NCBI RefSeq assembly: GCF_021531495.1
Contig: NZ_JADYTY010000001.1
Coordinates: forward strand, 248,001 to 312,000
Source: Anaerovibrio lipolyticus
GTDB taxonomy: Bacteria; Bacillota; Negativicutes; Selenomonadales; Selenomonadaceae
Direction: 5' to 3'
DNA length: 64,000 bases
In this document: positions 18,886 to 26,899 of the stretch, piece after piece
How the letters are laid out: each line of letters starts with the position of its first letter
Numbering within the stretch: the first letter of the stretch is position 1
Made by a program: the position numbers and the translations under genes
The notes under the pieces: model-generated
What the model was told of the DNA's origin: nothing
Database searches by the model: none
The model's input: the letters and a program-made list of their open reading frames with translations, nothing else

Positions 18886-18914
18886 ATGATAGCACTATAA
18901 AATCAAATTGTCAA
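18886..18914 (-). promoter_or_regulatory. ssrA promoter
   Basis: TTGACA (18909-18914), 17 bases, TATCAT (18886-18891). Between it and the mature 5' end a small hairpin (18841-18855, CTGCC/GGCAG) sits in the leader that RNase P would remove. Confidence 0.85.
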
Positions 18915-18947
18915 ACTTTTTCTAAATCACAGAAGAAATATTCTACA

Positions 18948-19934
18948 TCAACCTTCAAAAACGTTACTATAACTGTTGAAATAGTCTATATCCTCAGGTT
19001 TCAAATTATAATAATACTTCTCTCCATTGCTGTGAGGCAGTTGGCGGGAACGGAAATGCTCAAACAATTCCTCATACCCCTTGGAAAAATCAGCCAACTG
19101 AATCTCTGCCACTACATGACCGTGGCCAGAGCTTCCACCATTAGCCATCTGCTGAGCAGAAGGCTCACCTTGGGATTGATGATCATCCTGACTATTGCTT
19201 TCCCTTGCCTCCTCATGCCGATGAGTATTATAAGGCTTGCGGCGAGCCACCATCAGTGTCCCCTCTGGTGTATCTATAAGATAAAGCCACCCCTTAGCCT
19301 TTTCTACCATGCGACGATGCATTTCTTCTGCCACCATCTTGTGGAGATATTCCCAGCCTGCATAAATCTGCTCATCCGTAAGGCGAGCCTGTTCCTCAGA
19401 AAGAGGACACAAATTATACAGAGTGATAAACTTGCGCATTAAAACTTCGTAGCAGTAAAGAGTAGCCTTGGCATCTGCTGCTGCCGAATGAGCCGAGCCT
19501 TCCTCCCATACATAACCACAAAACTCTGCACATTTTATCAGGCTAGGTACATGATAAAAATCCATTTGGAGTTCATCACGATACACGCCCCAGAAAAGCT
19601 CCCGCACATCCAGACAACGCTCTGGTGTAAGGCCCTTAATGCCAGACTGCTCCAGAATGCGAACATCATTATCTAGAGCAAAACCTAATATCATCTGACA
19701 TCGATCAAAGATTTTCTGAATCTTGCGCAGGCAATCCTGAAAATGCGGCTTGTCCTGTACCATATCCGGGCTAATACCATGTACTTTCTCAGAATGAGGC
19801 CAACGCCTATTCCTCTTTGGCTTATAAAGGCTATTAAGCACCAGCTCACCTCTGGCACTGTAAATGGCCAGCTCCAGTATTTCATTGTATCTTCCTGTAC
19901 TTGTGGACTCTGTGTCCAGGCAGGCTATATGCAT
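18948..19934 (-). CDS. DEDDh 3'-5' exonuclease (DnaQ-like)
   Basis: A 328-residue protein with an N-terminal exonuclease domain of the DNA polymerase III epsilon type. The DEDDh residues are visible: Asp and Glu in CLDTEST, Asp in GFALDNDVRIL, and His and Asp in SAHSAAADAKATL. The C-terminal 130 residues are not an obvious domain; they contain a hydrophilic, Ser/Gly/His-rich linker (about 235-270) and a short tail with FSKGYEELFEHFRSRQLPHS. It starts 26 bases after the stop of the RpoA-like gene and has no promoter of its own that I can see, so the two are probably one transcript. Substrate (DNA repair or RNA) is not evident. Confidence 0.85.
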   Translation of the reverse strand: MHIACLDTESTSTGRYNEILELAIYSARGELVLNSLYKPKRNRRWPHSEKVHGISPDMVQDKPHFQDCLRKIQKIFDRCQMILGFALDNDVRILEQSGIKGLTPERCLDVRELFWGVYRDELQMDFYHVPSLIKCAEFCGYVWEEGSAHSAAADAKATLYCYEVLMRKFITLYNLCPLSEEQARLTDEQIYAGWEYLHKMVAEEMHRRMVEKAKGWLYLIDTPEGTLMVARRKPYNTHRHEEARESNSQDDHQSQGEPSAQQMANGGSSGHGHVVAEIQLADFSKGYEELFEHFRSRQLPHSNGEKYYYNLKPEDIDYFNSYSNVFEG

Positions 19935-19960
19935 CTTTTAACCTTCTCTCGCAGAGGTAT

Positions 19961-20956
19961 TTACTCAGCCTTCTTCAGCTTCAAGCCACGCTCAGCCAGC
20001 TTATCAACAATCTCATCAAAGGACTTGGAACCAAGATTACGGAGAGTCTTAACTTCCTCATCAGTTTTCTGAATCAAATCTCCAATGGTAACAATACCTG
20101 CCCGCTTCATGCAGTTAGCAGGACGCACATTCAGCTCCAAATCCTCAATAGGACGATCCAAAACATCGGCTCTGCCGCTGGCATCTGCTGCTTCATCATC
20201 CTCATTGCCAGTCTGATAAATCACATTGTTCAGTTCTGGATTTGGCTCCTCAATCTCAGTATCAGCCAATTCCCACATAGGAATCAGGGAATCAATCATC
20301 AGGCTGGCAGACTCTCTCAAAGCATCTGCTGCGCTGATAGTACCATCAGTTTCCAGTTCAACAATCAATTTATCATAATCAGTAGTATTACCTACACGAG
20401 TATTCTGTACCTTGTACTCTACACGGCGCAGAGGAGAATATACACAATCCAATGCAATTGTTCCCTCTGGTGCAGAAATATTCTTCTCAGCAGAAACATA
20501 GCCATAGCCACTCTCAATATAGAGCTCCATCTCCAGCTTACCACCGGCCTTAACGGTAGCCAAGCAGGTTTCAGGCTCCAGAATCTCCAGTTCCTGCTCC
20601 TGATCCTCACAGGTGATATCAGCCACAGTAACCTGAGTATCCTCAGCCCCAGCTTCTACATTAACAACAGCCTTGATCGGAGCCTCTACAGGCTTAATGC
20701 TCAGTTCACGGAGACGAAGAACAATATCCTGTATGCTGTCCTTTACGCCCTCAAGCTGATCCTCCATGGAATCCGCGCCATTAAAGCGAACTGCCACTAC
20801 AGCAGCACCCTGAATAGAGGACAGCAGAATCCGCTTCAAGCTGCTGCCAATAGTAGTGCCATAACCACGATCCAATGGCTCACAGGTACAGGTTGCATGA
20901 TTCTTATTCTCCGAGTTATCCTCGTATTTAATTTTGGTATCATTAATATCCAGCAT
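19961..20956 (-). CDS. RNA polymerase alpha subunit-like protein (RpoA), outside the ribosomal cluster
   Basis: A full-length 331-residue alpha-subunit homologue. The N-terminal assembly domain has EPLDRGYGTTIGSSLKRILL (residues 26-45; Arg42 aligns with E. coli Arg45) and DKLIVELETDGTIS. After an acidic linker (about 233-265) the C-terminal domain keeps the residues that contact UP elements: Arg278, Asn281, Cys282, Gly309, Lys311, Ser312 and Glu315. The usual DGVLHEF segment is replaced by NGADSMEDQ. Canonical rpoA lies between rpsD and rplQ; none of those genes is here. The gene has its own promoter and is followed by the exonuclease gene. It is either a relocated rpoA or a divergent second copy. 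Confidence 0.9.
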   Translation of the reverse strand: MLDINDTKIKYEDNSENKNHATCTCEPLDRGYGTTIGSSLKRILLSSIQGAAVVAVRFNGADSMEDQLEGVKDSIQDIVLRLRELSIKPVEAPIKAVVNVEAGAEDTQVTVADITCEDQEQELEILEPETCLATVKAGGKLEMELYIESGYGYVSAEKNISAPEGTIALDCVYSPLRRVEYKVQNTRVGNTTDYDKLIVELETDGTISAADALRESASLMIDSLIPMWELADTEIEEPNPELNNVIYQTGNEDDEAADASGRADVLDRPIEDLELNVRPANCMKRAGIVTIGDLIQKTDEEVKTLRNLGSKSFDEIVDKLAERGLKLKKAE

Positions 20957-21001
20957 GTAAAAACTCCTCTCGGATAAAATATCATTTTTTGCGTACTCTA
21001 C

Positions 21002-21030
21002 ATTTTACAACAATATCACTAATTTTGCAA
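21002..21030 (-). promoter_or_regulatory. Promoter of the RpoA-like gene
   Basis: TTGCAA (21025-21030), 17 bases, TAAAAT (21002-21007). The start codon follows after about 45 bases, with AGGAG seven bases before the ATG. Confidence 0.75.
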
Positions 21031-21060
21031 TAGATTTGCACAGATATTGGGATTAATTGC

Positions 21061-21113
21061 AAAAAAAGGACGCAAACAGTGCCGTATGTCCTCATACCAA
21101 CTCTATTGCGTCC
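21061..21113 (-). terminator. Terminator upstream of the RpoA-like gene
   Basis: Read on the minus strand, GGACGCAA (21113-21106) pairs with TTGCGTCC (21075-21068) and seven T follow. An inner hairpin GTATG-AGGA-CATAC forms the loop. It ends the short transcription unit starting near 21246. Confidence 0.85.
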
Positions 21114-21246
21114 AGTTTTTGCATTATCTCCCTATCCCTTAATAGGCAATGCAGAGATTGGCACACATACTCTCAATAAGCATGCGTTCCTCGGTGGTGG
21201 CCATCCGTCTGTCTAAAAAAAACAGCCGCCACAACATGGGGTTGCA
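21061..21246 (-). ncRNA. Candidate small RNA (promoter-to-terminator unit, about 185 nt)
   Basis: A near-consensus promoter fires at about 21246 and an intrinsic terminator closes at 21061, leaving a roughly 185-base transcript. It can fold locally (GTGGC/GCCAC enclosing CTGT/ACAG, and GCATGC/GTGTGC). It also holds a 32-codon frame (21139-21237), but that start lacks a ribosome site and lies only about nine bases from the predicted transcript start, so a non-coding role seems more likely. It does not match tmRNA, SRP RNA or RNase P RNA signatures that I know; I cannot exclude 6S RNA. Confidence 0.5.
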
Positions 21247-21252
21247 ACGACT

Positions 21253-21281
21253 ATTATAACAGCAAGTATATTAAATTGCAA
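21253..21281 (-). promoter_or_regulatory. Promoter of the candidate small RNA
   Basis: TTGCAA (21276-21281), 17 bases, TATAAT (21253-21258). The -35 overlaps the last codons of the Cro-type gene. Confidence 0.75.
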
Positions 21282-21459
21282 TAGATTTATTTACAGTCGT
21301 AAATACAGATGACAAAACCAAAACTTCTTGGGAAGTAGGCTGCCGCAAACCAAATTCCAACTCTGCGTATTCCTCCAGAGTCCCACCTAGAAATTCTGCC
21401 ATCATATTCATGCTATACCCCTTGGACTGACGAAGCTGCCCCAAATCCTCTCTCTTCAT
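21271..21459 (-). CDS. Small Cro/C1-type helix-turn-helix protein
   Basis: A 62-residue protein that is almost entirely one XRE domain: LGQLRQSKGYSMNMMAEFLG and YAELEFGLRQPTSQEVLVLS follow the Cro/C1 pattern 'LR..KG.s...lA..lg', then 'E.G.r.Ps...l..L'. AGGTG nine bases upstream of the ATG supports translation. It probably binds DNA as a dimer. Its neighbours are a c-di-GMP phosphodiesterase upstream and the candidate small RNA downstream. The 5' region holds a pair of 10-base direct repeats around a hairpin, a plausible autoregulatory site. Target genes are unknown. Confidence 0.7.
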   Translation of the reverse strand: MKREDLGQLRQSKGYSMNMMAEFLGGTLEEYAELEFGLRQPTSQEVLVLSSVFTTVNKSIAI

Positions 21460-21486
21460 TAAAATTCACACCTATCTGACCAATAT

Positions 21487-21550
21487 GATTACCTGTGCCT
21501 GCAGAATCCTCCTAGAAAAGGCTTCTGCAACTCCAAACAGGATTACCTGT
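21487..21550 (-). repeat. Direct repeats flanking a hairpin upstream of the XRE gene
   Basis: GATTACCTGT occurs at 21487-21496 and again at 21541-21550. Between them TGCAGAA (21500-21506) and TTCTGCA (21523-21529) form a hairpin with further internal pairing. There is no T run, so it is not a simple terminator. Confidence 0.6.
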
Positions 21551-21623
21551 AAACGACTTACGAAAGTATATTATATTGAAAGACATTTGTAAAGTATAAT
21601 TTTACATTTAGGGGATATATTAC

Positions 21624-23726
21624 TTAATGCTCTTGAAAATAACTATCTGTACGGCAGTCTAACAAGGTTACCAAAACCACAGGCTTTATGGTTGAATATT
21701 CAATGCTTCGATAAATCTCCGCCACCGTGCAAATCCACCTGTCATGGTGACGACAACGTATCTTTAGCCGCAAAGGAGCTTCGTTTTCCTGAAAGTATCT
21801 CACAATTCGTTCCGGCTTCACAAACCAGGTATATTTCACCCTATCCTCTGGATGAACATATTCATTGATAGCCTTTTGGAAAAAATCCATAATATTTTTG
21901 GAATAACGATATAATTCCGACGGAGCATCTGGATGCTTGTGCATTATATCAAAGGCACCAGTTCTCATATTTACCTTAAGAACAGCTCTAAAGGTACGAT
22001 GCATCAAGGTCACAGCATCAATCTTGTCGGAAGCATCTGTATGGGCCAGCTTCCAGGTAAACAGCACCCAAGGCTCCTCCATAGAGAAATTCTTAGGCTG
22101 CTGGCATTCAAAGGTATACCATTTGTACACACCATTCTTCTTGAAACGCACATCATACAAAATCCTAAGACTTCTGCTCAACAATCTCTCACGAATAAAT
22201 TCCAAACCTGTCCGGCGCACATAGCCTGGCACATCATCTGGATGTACGTTGCCCTTCTGCACACAGCTGTCTATATATTCAGAAATAGTATCTGGTCTTA
22301 AATTGGTAGCAAATTTGAAGGATGCATCATGATGGATAAAATGATATTCCCCTGTGAAAGGATTTACCTCGGCCACCACGGCAAAATACTGGGCCAAATC
22401 CCGCAGGTAAGCGGAGCCGGATTTACGATTAACTATATTGGGCATAGCTACGTTGTTTTCATCTTCCAGCAAAATCTCATATTGGTTGATTGACATAGGC
22501 CGATAGAAATAATAACCCTGAGCAAAACTGCAGCCAAGAGCAGAAAGCATTTCACTTTGCTCCAGATTCTCCACTCCTTCCGCAATAACTGGCAAATCTA
22601 TTTGATTGGCCATAGCTATCACAGAGCTGACAATATTTCTCCCCTTGTCAAAATTATTTTCATCCATATTCAGGAATTGCATATCCAGCTTCAATATATC
22701 TGCCTGAATATCTTTCAGCATATTCAGGGAAGAATAGCCACTGCCAAAATCGTCAATAAGAATCTTCAAACCCAATTCCCGTAGGCCTCGCTCTGCTTCC
22801 TTGATAATGGCCTCGTTTTCCACATAGGCGCTTTCGGTAATTTCTACCTCCAAATAATTGACAGGTATCCTATATTCCTTCAGCAATCTGTCAAATACTG
22901 CCACCACATCCATTTCCCGTATATCCACCCGGGAAATATTCACAGAAACAGGCAGCACCCTACGCCCCTGATCCAGCCATCTTCTCAACACCTGGCAGGT
23001 TTTCTCCCAAATATATTTATCCAGCTGAATAATATAGCCATTCTTTTCCAGGGCTGGTATAAAACGGTCCGGGCTTATAACCTCACCTGTGGAGCTTATC
23101 CAGCGCATCAAAACCTCTGCCCCCACAATACGGCCATCACGCAACTGGCATTTAGGCTGAAGGAAGAAGGTAAATTGGCCATTTTCCATACCATAGGTAA
23201 CCTTTGGCATCAGCTCCATTTCTTCCATAAGCTGTCGAGCCATGTCCTCATCAAACCAAAAAATAGAGCTTTTAAGATTGCCTACGGCCTGCTGGATAGC
23301 ATTAATAGTATAATCAAACAAATCTATGGACTTGACCCGCATTTCTGGGCGGCAAACGAAACCGCCAAAAATTGGCCGAAACACCTCATTATCCTTGACT
23401 TTCTGGAGAATACTAATTATCCCCTGGCGTATTCTCTCTGTTAAATTAGGATTGATTTTGAAAAATGCTGAAAATCTATCTGCTCCCATGTAGCCGATTA
23501 TCATTTCCTCTTCATTGGCTAATCTTTTCAAAAAACTGGCTATATCCGACAAAAGTCTATCACCATCTGAACGGCCATACCACTTATTAAAATAGCTAAA
23601 GTGCTCTATATCCGTAGTAAGCATACAAAAGCTTTCCTGAGGGTGCTTCCCCAGACAATCATCTACCAGGTCAAGATAGCCCCTCTGCTGTGGCATGCCT
23701 GTCAATGCATCCATTTGAATTTCCAT
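21624..23726 (-). CDS. c-di-GMP phosphodiesterase with degenerate GGDEF, EAL and C-terminal PAS-like region
   Basis: About 700 residues. The GGDEF domain (roughly 5-165) carries GADRF instead of GGDEF, so it is probably not a cyclase. The EAL domain (about 175-425) keeps the catalytic set: Glu in EVLMRW, Asn in VSVNIS, Glu in ITESAY, the DDFGSGYSSLNML pair of Asp, Lys in ILKLD, Glu in AEGVE and Gln in AQGYYF, so it should hydrolyse c-di-GMP. The last 270 residues look like two PAS-type sensor modules placed after EAL, an unusual order. No membrane span is seen. ATG at 23726 has GGAG nine bases upstream; a TTG five codons earlier is less likely. Confidence 0.85.
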   Translation of the reverse strand: MEIQMDALTGMPQQRGYLDLVDDCLGKHPQESFCMLTTDIEHFSYFNKWYGRSDGDRLLSDIASFLKRLANEEEMIIGYMGADRFSAFFKINPNLTERIRQGIISILQKVKDNEVFRPIFGGFVCRPEMRVKSIDLFDYTINAIQQAVGNLKSSIFWFDEDMARQLMEEMELMPKVTYGMENGQFTFFLQPKCQLRDGRIVGAEVLMRWISSTGEVISPDRFIPALEKNGYIIQLDKYIWEKTCQVLRRWLDQGRRVLPVSVNISRVDIREMDVVAVFDRLLKEYRIPVNYLEVEITESAYVENEAIIKEAERGLRELGLKILIDDFGSGYSSLNMLKDIQADILKLDMQFLNMDENNFDKGRNIVSSVIAMANQIDLPVIAEGVENLEQSEMLSALGCSFAQGYYFYRPMSINQYEILLEDENNVAMPNIVNRKSGSAYLRDLAQYFAVVAEVNPFTGEYHFIHHDASFKFATNLRPDTISEYIDSCVQKGNVHPDDVPGYVRRTGLEFIRERLLSRSLRILYDVRFKKNGVYKWYTFECQQPKNFSMEEPWVLFTWKLAHTDASDKIDAVTLMHRTFRAVLKVNMRTGAFDIMHKHPDAPSELYRYSKNIMDFFQKAINEYVHPEDRVKYTWFVKPERIVRYFQENEAPLRLKIRCRHHDRWICTVAEIYRSIEYSTIKPVVLVTLLDCRTDSYFQEH

Positions 23727-23779
23727 AAGATATCTCTCCAAATCCCTTTTATATATCTTTTTATCTTTTAGTTTCTTCT

Positions 23780-23809
23780 ATTATAACATTTTAATTGACT
23801 AAATTGTAA
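23780..23809 (-). promoter_or_regulatory. Promoter of the phosphodiesterase gene
   Basis: TTACAA (23804-23809), 18 bases, TATAAT (23780-23785) on the minus strand. Confidence 0.6.
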
Positions 23810-23868
23810 TATTTCTATATAATTTGCAAATAATAGGAGTTTTTACCTATTCACTTTAAACCTATGTC

Positions 23869-23897
23869 TTGCATACTTTACAGTTATATGATACAAT
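23869..23897 (+). promoter_or_regulatory. Promoter of the diguanylate cyclase gene
   Basis: TTGCAT (23869-23874), 17 bases, TACAAT (23892-23897). The predicted transcript starts about 110 bases before the ATG. Confidence 0.65.
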
Positions 23898-23959
23898 CAA
23901 TAGTTAGTGAGATTTACAACGAGATAAGGCTTATTTTGTTACAGAAACAAAGTGATATG

Positions 23960-23997
23960 TTGCATGATTTTATATCGTTTTTGTAAAACTCATGCAA
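23960..23997 (+). promoter_or_regulatory. 5' leader hairpin next to the cyclase ribosome site
   Basis: TTGCATGA-TTTTA pairs with TAAAA-C-TCATGCAA: 13 pairs with one bulged C. The stem ends directly at the AGGGGGA ribosome site, so folding could modulate translation. It does not resemble a c-di-GMP (GEMM) riboswitch. Confidence 0.5.
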
Positions 23998-24016
23998 AGG
24001 GGGATGTATCGCGTTT

Positions 24017-26488
24017 ATGTTTAACAGATACAAGGCTTTTAGGAGTAATATTGTGAATAGAGGGAATGAAGCGGAAAACTTTAATAAATATGTAGAGGCT
24101 ACAGTCAAAGCTCTTTTTCATTCGGCTGTGGCTGCTTTTTATGTGGATGTACAGCATGATTGGTTTCATACGGTTCGCAAGGCTGACAAAATGCCTCCGT
24201 CACTTCCAACAGAAGGATCTTACAGTGTAGCTATTGAACGGTTTATTGCGAGGTTTATTCCTGCTAGCTACCAAGCAATATTGCGACTTAAGCTGTCTCC
24301 TGAGTACATTCGTAATCATTTGAATCGCCATGAAACTGAATTTTCCTTAGAGGTTCCTTTATACAGTGAAAATGCCAAAAGATGGTTTAGAATATCTGTC
24401 ACCTTGATAGATACCTTAGAGGGACTTCCTCATCATGCTGTAATTTCTGGTCGAGATATTACTGTAGAGCATGCCGCTGATCAAGCTAGATATGATCTTA
24501 TTTGTCATTTACAAATTAAAAATGATAAACAAAATCTGGCTATCGAACAGCGCAATCGAGAGCTGTTGATCCAAAATCAAGAATTGGCTAATCTCAACAA
24601 GGAACTGTTGGAAAGCAGAGATTCTCTTTTTGAGCTGGCAGACGATTTGCAAAATGCTTTGGCTCAAAACAGTATGTATCATGAAATGTTGCAAATGCAG
24701 CAGGCAGGGTTAATTGTTTATGATTGCAAAACCTTTGCCCTCTTATATATGAATGATATTGCCTTGTCTCTTTATGAGCTTACTGAGGATGAGTTTCCCA
24801 AACTAACCTTGCAGGATCTTAGAGACAAGATTCATCTTATGGATGATACTCCACCTATTAGCGAGATGCCAGTTATGGCTGGTGCCGGTGCTACTGAGGA
24901 GGTAGAGTGCTCCATCACTCATGCTGACGGCAAAATTTATTATGTAAATATTTCTTACAAAAATGTAGTTCTTAGTGATGGACATAATGTAGTTATTGCC
25001 GTAGTTACTGATGTTACCCGGCAGGCTCTGAACAGCCAGAAATTAGCAGATAAAGCATACTCTGCCAGCCATCGTTTGGAGGCTGTGGAGGGAACACTGC
25101 GGCACTTTGCTGACTATATTTACCATGTGGATTTAACCGATGGCATGATTGTAGATGATTTTGTCAGCAATGGTTATTTAAAGCTTCTTGAAGAAGAGCA
25201 GATTCCTATTCCTTGCAAATACGATACTTTCATCCAGCGCGCCAAGGATTTGTTAGGACTAGAGTTTATCAGTTACAACGGCAGACATAATTATAATTGG
25301 AATTGTGATACCCTTTTAAATGATTTTTATCATGGCATTACAAACTGCGAAATTGAATTTCATCATACCAAAACTGACACCTATCATCGTATTACAGCTC
25401 TCATGGCTGTAAACCCAGAGGATTGTCATGTTGTAATGACTGCTATTGGCACTGATATTACCAACATTCGCAAAAAGGAATATGAAAACCAGCGGCTTCT
25501 CCTACAGGCTCAGGAGGAAGCTCAGCAAGCCTCTGCTCTTTTGGAGGAACAGCAGGCAGAGCTGGAATTAAAGCATCAGTCCCTGGAAACAGCTTATATG
25601 GAGCTGATGGAGTTTAACAGCATTGTACAAGGACTGCAATCCATCTTTAGCAGCTGCTATTATATTGATATTAACCAGCGCAAATTTACTGAGATTAAAA
25701 GCAATCCTGTTATGCAGAGTATCTTTATCAGCAGCCGTCAAATGACGGATTCTATGGATGTATACATTCATTCTGAGGTCAAGCCAAAGTATCAAAAGCT
25801 TCTGGAAGACTTTATGCATATTGATTCCCTCTCCTATCGACTACAGGATAAGCCGTATATTACTATGGAATATGAATCTGAAAGTCTTGGCTGGATGCGC
25901 AGCTATCTGGTTCCTGCCCAGTACAATCAGAGTAGTCAACCAACCCATGTTCTTTATGTAAATGAGATTATTGAAGAGGAAAAGGTTCTGCAAAATCATT
26001 TGCGCAAGGTGGCTGAAACTGATGGCCTAACAGGAATTCTGAATCGAGCCACTGGCGAAAGGAAGATTATTTCTCAGCTGAATGCCAACCAATCCGGTGC
26101 TTTTGGCATTTTGGACTGTGATGACTTCAAGGGCATCAATGATAACTATGGTCATGGTATTGGCGACAAAGTATTGATTATGGTAGCTCATAGCCTAACG
26201 GAAGCAATGGGGGCAGAAAATATTGTCCTGCGACTGGGAGGTGATGAATTTGCCTTTTACCTGACTGACTGCAATTGCAAACTGCAGCTATCATCAGTGG
26301 TAAACAAATTCTTCACTATTTTGGATTCCATCCATATACCTCAGCTGAAAGATAGAAAAGTTACTGTCAGCGTTGGTGCTGTGCTCTATGACGGCAAATC
26401 TGGCAAGACCTTTGATGAACTGTACGAAATAGCAGATCACAATCTATATGAAAGCAAAAAACTGCCTTCCAATAGGTTGACAATCTAA
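24017..26488 (+). CDS. Diguanylate cyclase with multiple PAS-like sensor domains
   Basis: 823 residues, no membrane span. The first 650 residues contain several PAS-like modules (for example around 40-165, 225-345 and 350-490) joined by coiled helices (LAIEQRNRELLIQNQELANL; a second near 490-530). The C-terminal GGDEF domain (about 665-823) has an intact RLGGDEFAF at 739-747 and SVGAVLYDG, so it should make c-di-GMP from GTP. The inhibitory RxxD site five residues before GGDEF is replaced by GAEN, so product inhibition may be absent. It is divergent from the EAL protein across 275 bases, suggesting a paired writer and eraser of c-di-GMP. Confidence 0.88.
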   Translation: MFNRYKAFRSNIVNRGNEAENFNKYVEATVKALFHSAVAAFYVDVQHDWFHTVRKADKMPPSLPTEGSYSVAIERFIARFIPASYQAILRLKLSPEYIRNHLNRHETEFSLEVPLYSENAKRWFRISVTLIDTLEGLPHHAVISGRDITVEHAADQARYDLICHLQIKNDKQNLAIEQRNRELLIQNQELANLNKELLESRDSLFELADDLQNALAQNSMYHEMLQMQQAGLIVYDCKTFALLYMNDIALSLYELTEDEFPKLTLQDLRDKIHLMDDTPPISEMPVMAGAGATEEVECSITHADGKIYYVNISYKNVVLSDGHNVVIAVVTDVTRQALNSQKLADKAYSASHRLEAVEGTLRHFADYIYHVDLTDGMIVDDFVSNGYLKLLEEEQIPIPCKYDTFIQRAKDLLGLEFISYNGRHNYNWNCDTLLNDFYHGITNCEIEFHHTKTDTYHRITALMAVNPEDCHVVMTAIGTDITNIRKKEYENQRLLLQAQEEAQQASALLEEQQAELELKHQSLETAYMELMEFNSIVQGLQSIFSSCYYIDINQRKFTEIKSNPVMQSIFISSRQMTDSMDVYIHSEVKPKYQKLLEDFMHIDSLSYRLQDKPYITMEYESESLGWMRSYLVPAQYNQSSQPTHVLYVNEIIEEEKVLQNHLRKVAETDGLTGILNRATGERKIISQLNANQSGAFGILDCDDFKGINDNYGHGIGDKVLIMVAHSLTEAMGAENIVLRLGGDEFAFYLTDCNCKLQLSSVVNKFFTILDSIHIPQLKDRKVTVSVGAVLYDGKSGKTFDELYEIADHNLYESKKLPSNRLTI

Positions 26489-26534
26489 AATTAAAGACTG
26501 TTGTGAACTGCTATCCGTCAAGTAGATAAAGCAA

Positions 26535-26580
26535 AAATAGAAAATGCCGTTCTGGATTACCAGAACGGCATTTTCTATTT
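26535..26580. terminator. Bidirectional terminator between convergent genes
   Basis: AAATAGAAAATGCCGTTCTG pairs with its complement across a five-base loop (GATTA region), about 20 pairs in total. It serves the cyclase gene on the plus strand and the small DnaA-like gene on the minus strand, whose stop lies at its edge. Confidence 0.9.
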
Positions 26581-26879
26581 CAGCCTATAATCTGCACTCT
26601 TTTTACTCCCAGGGCTTCTTTCAGGGCAGGAATACAATCCCGCTCCAAAAAGCTTCTCTGTAAAATACCTCCACTAACAATGAGAAGATTATCTCCTCTT
26701 CGGTTAAAGGTCTGGATATTGCTAAAGGCTCTCTGATAAACCTCCTCTGGCAATAGTTCCTTTAATTTAGCCACAGCCTCTGCCAACTCAGGCTGCTCTC
26801 TTTGTATCCGCTGTACAAAATCCTCAGTGGCCTCAGCCTTTAAATGAATATTTCCCATTAAGTGATTTTTATCAAACAT
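26580..26879 (-). CDS. Small protein resembling DnaA N-terminal domain
   Basis: A 99-residue protein. Residues 44-99 (EEVYQRAFSNIQTF, NLLIVSGGILQRSFLER, IPALKEALGVKRVQI) align by eye with the pattern of DnaA domain I: helix, 'l....~~~L.I.vp..f...wle..y...i.eal', then a final strand. There is no AAA+ or DNA-binding part. If the resemblance is real it could bind DnaA or the helicase as a regulator of initiation, but this is inference; it could also be an unrelated small fold. It overlaps the terminator and lies 20 bases after the mgtC stop, so the two are probably cotranscribed. Confidence 0.55.
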   Translation of the reverse strand: MFDKNHLMGNIHLKAEATEDFVQRIQREQPELAEAVAKLKELLPEEVYQRAFSNIQTFNRRGDNLLIVSGGILQRSFLERDCIPALKEALGVKRVQIIG

Positions 26880-26899
26880 AGTTCCAAGCTTCCTTTCTC

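Noticed and set aside
21139-21237. 32-codon gene in the candidate small RNA
   Set aside because: No ribosome site and a very short 5' leader; kept only as a note within the RNA feature.
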